From positions 248,001 to 312,000 of the forward strand of contig JAAKBF010000094.1 in the NCBI GenBank assembly GCA_012656075.1: a stretch of DNA of 64,000 bases, written 5' to 3'. A model generated the notes under the pieces. The model searched no databases and was not told the origin of the DNA. It was given only the letters and a program-made list of their open reading frames with translations. Position 1 is the stretch's first letter; each line of letters opens with the position of its first letter. Both the position numbers and the translations under genes were made by a program. Source of the stretch: Phytophthora hibernalis. Its lineage: Eukaryota > Oomycota > Peronosporomycetes > Peronosporales > Peronosporaceae. Positions 57,448-64,000 of this stretch are shown in pieces.

Positions 57448-59356
57448 ATGCCTCGGATCATGGTGCTCTCCCTCGTGGTCTCTCTACTACTCTGTCTAGC
57501 GTCCATCCAGTCTAAAGCCCATGCAGCCAATACCACCGTCAGTGTATGGGAAAACTCTGTCCCAATTCTCCATACTGTCGCCCCCGTATCCATGGCATTC
57601 GAAGTCCTCCAGGTGCCAATAATTGATACATTCCTCAAACTCGACACCTCCTAACGACCCTCCAATGTTGCAGTACAATCTATTCGGACGTCCGTACGAA
57701 GTATCTAATGACGGACAGCGCGAGCGGTTGCATCGCGTCCCCGCATCGCTGCATCGAATTTCGGCGACCATCGACGTCGTCACCTTCGCAGAGGCAGACA
57801 TTGGCGCCCAACGAGACGAAATGCTCGCCCAGTTCCGGAAGTTCGGGTTCAACTACTCCACATCCATTCTGCACGACCCAGACCCGTTCACCAGTCTGCT
57901 GAACGGAGGCGTCATGGTCGTGTCCAAGTGGCCCATCATCCGAGAGGCCCAGCATGTATACCGCAACGCCTGCCACTATTCCGACTGTTTGGCGGCCAAG
58001 GGGGTCAAGTACGCGCGGCTACTGAAAACGGTCGATGGCACGTCCAAGATTTTCAATGTGTTTGCTACGCACATGCAGGTAGGGAAGTACCTGGTTTGAG
58101 GTGTCGAGTGGAGATTTTGAGTGATTGTGGGATGTAGGCGTGGTCGACGCCAGACGGACGATCGGATCGGATTCAGCAAGCCAAGCAGGTAAATAGGCTA
58201 TTCCCACTGTACGGAGAACATTGATTCGTGTCTGAATGGACTGTGTGCTATACGACAATGACAGATGCGCGCGTTTATCGACGATATGAGTATTCCAGTT
58301 CACGAGGTGCGTCACGGTTCGTTGCTCTAAAGTACAAATTCAGCTAGTGACGCCCCTTTATTTGCTTTGATCCTTGCTAGCCGTTGATATTTGCTGGGGA
58401 CTTCAATGTGGACAATCATACATTTGGCGACGAAGTGGCACATTTAGTTGAGTTGCTCGGAGCTCATAAGCCTCGTCAGATTGGCGAGCAGGTTTTCACG
58501 AGCGAGTACGTGGGTGATTTGTTATGTACTGAGGTAGGGACGTAGCACCGACTAATATGTTGCGAATGTGGAATTTGTACAGCCCACATACAAACGTGCT
58601 GGTTGGACGCGATGGTGCTGCAATAAGCAACAAGTGCTTGTCCCAATACGTTCAAAACTGGGGTTCGCCGAAGGTACGTTCGAAGCTTGATGTTTCGTGT
58701 CTACTGTTTATTCATGCCATTGACTGCGAGACAGGATCATGTCTTCCACCCGTCACTGCTCACTCGAACGACGTGCGGGATGCACGCTGAAATCGGCGAG
58801 CCAAACTGGCTTGTGTTCGTCCAGCCAGACAATATGTGCTACTGCCCATGCTGCCCATTAGAGTGGCTAGATTACGTTCTTTATGGCAAAGGTATCGTGT
58901 CTTGACTTGATGTAAACTCTTGCGTGATGTCGATATTGACAAATTTCTTGGATATTTGAAACAATAGCTCCCTATCAGCAGCCAAGCTTCGTGCCAACCC
59001 TCGAAGCTCACGTGAACCAAGTTGAGCATTTCACCGTCGACTGGACAGCGGCTGAAAGCAATATGAAGATGGACCTGATCGATTTATCTGATCATTACCC
59101 TGTCCATGGCAAATTCGAGTTTCCAGTGACACAGGGTAAAGGGAAGGACGACGATCCCTATACGTATCATTTGGACGGCTGCTCAACGGACGATGATTGT
59201 CACTTCCGCAATTTCCGCTGCTACTGCAATGGGCCCAACTGCTATTACAAGGAAACCACACGAATGGTTGGAATTTTGACTCAGAGCACCCAGTCAATCG
59301 CAACTGTTTGTACCAGAAGACCTCCTTCCAGTGCTTGTGCGGACCAACATGATTAG
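57448..59356 (+). CDS. Secreted neutral sphingomyelinase-like phosphodiesterase (EEP family)
   Basis: Endonuclease/exonuclease/phosphatase fold. Signal peptide MPRIMVLSLVVSLLLCLASI. Eight exons with introns 57613-57673 (branch site CTAAC), 58079-58137, 58189-58264, 58307-58380, 58506-58582, 58674-58734 and 58892-58967; all keep frame. Catalytic motifs in order: FEVLQYNLFGRP, TFAEADIG (metal Glu), FATHMQAWSTPDGR, FAGDFNVDNHTFGD, WLDYVLYGK and LSDHYPVHG (catalytic Asp-His). The gene ends with a Cys-rich tail (CSTDDDCHFRNFRCYCNGPNC). A one-base loss near 59250 probably moves the end to HTNGWNFDSEHP...CLCGPT, stop near 59355. The fold fits sphingomyelin hydrolysis, but substrate is inferred. Confidence 0.87.
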
Positions 59357-59464
59357 AGTGTGACAGAACCAAGCAAAGAGTTATGAAGTTTAGAAGTGTA
59401 GATGAAGTCTTGATGCAATTAACTCTTGTCTTTGCTGTGCTCGTCGTGTCTAGACCGCTATAGA

Positions 59465-61140
59465 CTACGAGAGCGTGGCAAAAGGGTCGTTACCGAAGTT
59501 CTGCATGGAGGTCTGCCTCGGTGGTGCGTTCATAGGAGCTGAGGTCATGAACGGGGACGCTTGCTGCCCACCAAATCCGTATGGTTGCATGGCGTTCATT
59601 TGCGGCCCGCTGTACCCCATTGGAGCAGGTGTCATACTGAATGCACCAGCACCGACGGTGTTGTACATCATGTGCTGCGCTGGAGGCATTCCACCGTAAT
59701 GACCGGCAGACATCGGCGCTGGCGCGTTGTATGTTGGAAACGCCATCGGCGAAGGTGTCGGCAACACCTGAACTTTCTCCTTCGGTGCCAGTTGTCGAGC
59801 CTGCTCAAGGGTCTGGTAGCTCTTTGCTGAACGCTGGACGAGGTGTCTCTCCTCCGGTTTCAAATTGAGGTTAACCATGCCAGAAGACCACAGGTCTCCA
59901 GCTTCATTCTTTTCTTGCTCGGTCGGAGTTGGCTCCAGAGAAGTTTCCACCGGCGGCGAGGTCTCCTCGACGGGTGCAGGTGTGAAGTCAAGTCCCGACA
60001 ACATGGAGGTGATATCCTGCTGGAATGGTTGTCTGGATGGCATAGCAGCGGGCATCGTAGCCATGCTGGGCATGGAAGCAGGTGTCGACGCTATTGGGAA
60101 TCCATCGGAATCTGCGAAGGCAGGGAACGCGGCCGAGGAAGTGCTGCTAGATGCTGGTGCATTTTGCCACATATCGAAAACGATGGGGGCTCAGCTGCAG
60201 ACCTAGCAGCAGAGCGAGAGGATGAAGGCGATGGAACAGGCGAAGAAGCCACAGTCTTCGCACGCTGACGCGACTCCGGGGCTGAATATTATCACAAAGA
60301 GTATTGGTATCAAAGGATGTGAGTCACCGCAGCATACTCGCAAACACACGCGAACGTACAGATGTAGTTGGGCTTCGGGTGGCCACAGGCTTCGCAGATG
60401 GGAGCAAGTGGTTTATTGTTCACCAAAGTGCATTGCACGCATTCCCACGGAGAGAAGGAATTCTCACGGGACGCATTGCGGCTTCCTCCATTGGAGTTGC
60501 TACCGTTCCCATAGCCACCGTTGGAGTAGTTGAACGTGAACGATCCGTCACGAGAGCTGGAGCCGCCGTTCGAGGCGGTGCGCGTGGCCGAAGTCACGAC
60601 ATTTCCTTGCGGTTTCTTGAACTTGGTAGGATCCAAGCGCTCAGGCAGGCGACGGAAGGACATTCCGTCCACGATCAAGTCTAGCAGTCAACTCGTCAGA
60701 AATTTGTGCTGGTACTTATGAAAAACCGACTGCACCGTTGGACGTACCATACATATCGTTGAGGTCCACGGACGGTTTGATGATAATATGTACGCAGTGG
60801 CCGCCTGTCAGGTTGAACACATAGTCCCAGTCGCCAAATGAGAGCTGTACATACACAGAACAGTGAGTGTTTGAACCAGTGACGACTGACTCAAGACAGT
60901 AAGACGCACCGATTGCGACGTGTACTTGACGATGCCATCGACGCGCAGAACCTTCTTGCCAGACGCCAGTGAGTGCGTAAGGGCGATCTCAAACTCGCGG
61001 CCTTCCTCCACTTTGAGGCGCCAAATCACACGCTTCTTGGAGCTCTCGATGGTTTTCCCCACGTTGGACACCTCGTAGTAGAGCGCCGCAGCTCTGGCAT
61101 TCGAGGCCTTGACAGTCCCCCATTGACTTTGCCACGACAT
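59465..61140 (-). CDS. FAIM-like domain protein with RanBP2-type zinc finger and DPF motif
   Basis: Exons 61140-60910, 60844-60748, 60680-60360 and 60281-59465; introns 65-78 nt, all in phase. Start MSWQSQWGTVKAS. Residues about 30-130 resemble the beta-rich FAIM fold: VIWRLKVEEGREFEIALTH, SGKKVLRVDGIV, LSFGDWDYVFNLTGGHCVHI, DLNDMYDLIVDGMSF. Then comes a RanBP2-type finger, WECVQCTLVNNKPLAPICEACG, with four Cys. The C-terminal third is Met/Pro/Gln-rich with DLWSSGMVNLNL and ends GNDPFATLS; DPF is a clathrin AP2-appendage motif, and this tail resembles epsin-type adaptors. One base seems missing at about 60183 (CCCCC) before IVFDMWQNAP. An endocytic adaptor role is inference. Confidence 0.75.
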
Positions 61141-61339
61141 GGTTGATAGCTCGCTCTTCACTGTGTGCGGAACTCACGTGCGGAGAGGGCGCTCCCAAGA
61201 TAATGGTCGGGTCGTTTCAGCAAGAAACGACAAGTTGCCTTTTTCTTGGTGTGAATTTGGTGTATAGTTGGTGTTCTTAACATCAATTTAGCGTTTGCCA
61301 CAAAAAACAACAACGCCAAACAATTGCGAATTGCAGGCC

Positions 61340-61845
61340 ATGGCGACGTGTCCGCAGTGCTACACGGGCACGTGCAAGCGACACAAGCGGCAGGACCACG
61401 GGCGGTCGCTGGTCAAGAGCGCCAACGCCGATTCCACGCTGCAGAAGATGTACGACCAGCTGGTGGGCTCCAAGCTGCAGAAGCTGCAGGCGGAGGCCGA
61501 GCGAGACCCGTCGCACAAGCACTCGAAGGACTTTCGCAAGCAATTGACGCGTCGCGAGATAAATCGCTGCGCAAATCGCGCAATTCGCGGTCCAAATCGA
61601 CCAAATCGGAGGTCACGGGCAGCGGCCTGAACCCGCAGGCGTTGGCCGCCATCCGCAGCGACTCGGAATCGGACGAGGAGAAGGAGAAGAAGAAGAAGAA
61701 GAAGCACAAGAAGAGGAAGCGCAGAAGTGACAATGAGAGCGACTCCAGCTCAGACAGCGACGCGTCTCATCGCAGACGCAAGTCCAGCAAACACAAGAAG
61801 AGCCACAAGAAGAAGCACAAACGTAGCAGAACCCACAGCCAGTAG
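61340..61845 (+). CDS. Small basic Ser/Lys-rich nuclear-type protein
   Basis: ATG 61340 gives MATCPQCYTGTCKRHKRQDH, a short Cys/His cluster (CPQC...C..H...H) that could bind zinc. A helical segment (LQKMYDQLVGSKLQKLQAEAE) and then an SR-like tail follow: SESDEEKEKKKKKKHKKRKR, SDSDASHRRRKSSKHKKS. About 167 aa. One base seems missing near 61558, between TRRE and KSLRKSRNSRSK. The composition resembles splicing-associated RS proteins such as the SREK1IP1 type, but no specific orthologue is claimed. It diverges from the FAIM-like gene across 199 bp. Confidence 0.6.
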
Positions 61846-61932
61846 AAGATCTGAAGCTGAATAGAGGAGCAATTGCACTTTTGTGTTGCTTAAGATGTGA
61901 GCAGCTACAAATAAAAGAGACGTCTCTCGAGC

Positions 61933-63002
61933 TTAGGCCTCGTTGAGCACCGTAGTCTTGATGATGCGCGCCGTGACCGTGTACGGGTCCATGTTGGACG
62001 CCGGGCGGCGGTCCTCGAAGTAGCCCTTGCCCTCGGCCTCAGCCACGCGCGGGATGCGGATGGACGCGCCGCGGTTGGCCACGCCGTACGAAAACGTGTC
62101 CATGCTGGCCGTCTCGTGGCGACCCGTGAGGCGGCGCTCGTTGCCCGTGCCGTACGCCGCGATGTGCTCCTTGTGCTTGAGCTTCATCTTCTCGATGGCC
62201 TCGATGATCTTGGCCATGCCGCCCTCCTCGCGCATGGCCTGCGTCGAGTAGTTGGTGTGGCAGCCGGCGCCGTTCCAGTCGCCAGGGATGGGCTTGGGGT
62301 CCCACGACACGTTCACGCCAAAGTCCTCGCACACGCAGCAGCAGGTAGCGCGACATCCACAGGTGGTCGCCCGAGTCGATGCCCGTGCACGGACCCACCT
62401 GGTACTCCCACTGGCCAGGCATCACCTCGGCGTTGATGCCGGAGATGTTGATGCCCGCGTACAGCGACGCGCGGTAGTGCGCGTCCACGATGAGGCGCCC
62501 GAAGACCGAGTGCGCGCCGGCGCCGCAGTAGTACGGTCCCTGAGGGCCGGGAAGCCGCCCTTGGGCCAGCCGTACGGCGTCACGCCGTCCTTCTCGAACA
62601 GCGTGTACTCCTGCTCGATGCCGAACCACGGGATCTCGGCCTCGGCCGCCTTCATCACGCGGGCGGCGTCGGCGCGCGTGTTGTTGGCGATGGGCGTCAT
62701 GTCCGGCTTGAGGCAGTCGCACAGCACGAGGATGTGCTGGCCGCGACGGAACGGGTCCTTGAAGATGGCCACGGACGCAGCAGCACCTCCGAGTCCTCAC
62801 CCGGCGCCTGGCCCGTGCTCGAGCCGTCGAAGTTCCACACGGGCAGGTCGGCCAGAGACGTCACGGCCTTGGTCAGCGTCTTGGTCTTGCAGCGCAGGTC
62901 CTGGCCAGTGCCACCGATCCACACGTACTCGGCCAGCGTCACGTCCTTAGACACCTCCAGGGCCATATACTGGTCGTAGACGGCGCGGTCGAGCGTGCTC
63001 AT
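61933..63002 (-). CDS. Glutamine synthetase, eukaryotic type II
   Basis: Makes glutamine from glutamate, ammonia and ATP. ATG 63002 gives MSTLDRAVYDQYMALEV. Family motifs: EYVWIGGTGQDLRCKTKTL, WNFDGSSTGQAPGEDSE, EIPWFGIEQEYTLFEKDG, GPYYCGAGAHSVFGR, GINAEVMPGQWEYQVGP, GDWNGAGCHTNYST, RHETASMDTFSYGVANRGAS, then SIRIPR and FEDRRPASNMDPY. Three frame breaks: about 62772 and 62547 (each one missing base) and about 62337 (one extra or two missing). ATP- and glutamate-binding residues are preserved. Upstream, MSPLLAIRAPIFSFLRQAAL (63132) could be a mitochondrial presequence if another base is missing near 63055. Intronless. Confidence 0.9.
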
Positions 63003-63346
63003 GGTGATAGAAGGAGGAAGCTTGAAAGAGGCTGCGAACTGGGACGTCCACGGCAAATCGGGCAATGGCGAGAAGTGCCGCTTGCCGCAGAAAGCTAAAG
63101 ATCGGAGCTCGGATTGCTAGGAGGGGCGACATTTGATACGGTTGCTACGGACGATTTGAGCATAGTGAAAACTAGTGGGAATATGTTTTAAACACGTTTC
63201 GTGGAGGTCAACCCGGCTCTGTTCTATAGGTCACCCCTCCGTTTTACGTCACGGTCGGAAAGAAACGGTGGTGGTTCTGAGAATTGATGATTGATTCACG
63301 TTCGTGGCGGTGCCGGGGTCCAAAGGAAGCATCGGTCTCGACGCTT

Positions 63347-63378
63347 GCGAGACGGCACCCTTGCGGGTGCCGTCTCGC
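63347..63378. repeat. GC-rich hairpin, 14-bp perfect arms
   Basis: GCGAGACGGCACCC (63347-63360) pairs exactly with 63365-63378 around a TTGC tetraloop. No U-tract follows, and it lies away from gene ends, so a terminator role is not supported. Confidence 0.9.
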
Positions 63379-63626
63379 GACTATCGCAACAGGGGCCGGG
63401 GTCAGCATCATCCTCGCCACGCATACGCGCGCACTCGGGAATTGCAGCGATTGCCGTGGTCGGCTCTGCTACACCTCTGGTGTATTAATACATGTAGCAG
63501 ATCCAAACGTTTGACAACCACCGCTTGCAAATTGTTTGCTTGCTACTTTTTGTAGTAAATGTACACATGTACATGGTGCTTCATTGCGCATCCGTACCGG
63601 TATTATGGGGTGGAGCTTTAAAGTTT

Positions 63627-63656
63627 CATTGCACAAACAGAAGTGTTTGTGCAATG
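63627..63656. repeat. Hairpin, 13-bp perfect arms
   Basis: CATTGCACAAACA (63627-63639) and its exact reverse complement (63644-63656) flank the loop GAAG. Confidence 0.9.
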
Positions 63657-64000
63657 ACGCCGAAGCCCTGTGGCTGCTTTCGTCTTGCGATGTAGTGATC
63701 CTGAAGCACGCAACACCAAATTACGGTAGCCACGACAATGCCATGGTGCGAGCAATTCCGGTGAAAGCAGCAACGTACTACTGTGTAGTTTTCGTCTCGA
63801 TGAGATGCATCGGCGCAAAGGGCACACTTCAACTTACCTGCGAAACCTTATAGGGCCGTTTTATGTTAATTGGACCGGTTTATGTTACTATCGACGCGCC
63901 ACAGCGTGGCGCCTTTTAATTGGCTGAAACATGGTTCGTGTGTATAAACATCCGTCTGACGTGGTGCATCATGCAGTTTGAGCAAAGCACCTCGGTGCTT

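Larger units (their letters stand above)
63133..64000. other. Intergenic, two strong hairpins, no gene recognised
   Basis: Upstream of glutamine synthetase. Open frames of 60-105 codons on both strands carry no motif I know. Two perfect inverted repeats are listed separately. Confidence 0.5.

Noticed and set aside
1..64000. RXLR or Crinkler effectors
   Set aside because: I looked for signal peptide plus RXLR-EER or LFLAK/HVLVVVP patterns among the open frames and saw none convincing.
1..64000. tRNA, rRNA genes or CRISPR arrays
   Set aside because: No cloverleaf with B-box, no rRNA-like stretch and no regularly spaced direct repeats were recognised by eye; a tRNAscan or Infernal run would settle the RNA part.

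Overview
The window looks like nuclear DNA from an oomycete, most likely Phytophthora or a close relative. Three things point there. The genes are compact, with 59-84 nt GT-AG introns. The protein set is typical: tandem GH72 glucanosyltransferases, a GH81 glucanase, a TKL receptor kinase, a cytochrome b5/b5-reductase fusion and type II glutamine synthetase. An oomycete-type initiator plus flanking element lies just upstream of the GH81 start. The species cannot be named from the sequence.

Layout. 1-2442: truncated, decayed Ty1/copia retrotransposon on the minus strand. 3425-12059: four tandem GH72 genes, all minus. 13226-29472: housekeeping and signalling genes: Integrator subunit 5, an RWDD3-tail protein, an Ncb5or-like reductase, a zinc-finger/coiled-coil protein, ATG13, a TKL receptor kinase, a TCAIM/DUF4460-like mitochondrial protein and an SK-type K+ channel. 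29628-37495: a decayed island. A broken RRP44/DIS3 exoribonuclease copy is split by a PIF/Harbinger transposon with matching terminal repeats and a TAA target duplication. A dead hAT element follows. 37499-41775: two nearly identical galactokinase copies in head-to-head inverted repeat. 42958-63002: an APC-type amino acid/polyamine permease, GH81 glucanase, MTH1-type Nudix hydrolase, a very large VPS13-family lipid-transfer protein with EF-hands and C2 domains, a secreted sphingomyelinase-like phosphodiesterase, a FAIM-like/RanBP2 zinc-finger protein, a basic nuclear protein and glutamine synthetase. The last 0.9 kb is intergenic and holds two perfect hairpins.

Functional themes are beta-1,3-glucan remodelling (GH72 x4, GH81), membrane lipid and vesicle biology (VPS13, ATG13, the sphingomyelinase-like enzyme, the FAIM-like protein with DPF motif) and central metabolism (galactokinase, glutamine synthetase).

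Caution: many otherwise conserved genes contain single-base frame breaks. Most need one base added, often in a homopolymer or beside one. This looks more like a base-calling problem in the assembly than mass pseudogenisation. CDS spans below therefore run across such breaks, and each break is noted. True decay (many stops, large losses, insertions) is called only for the copia, Harbinger, hAT and RRP44 regions.
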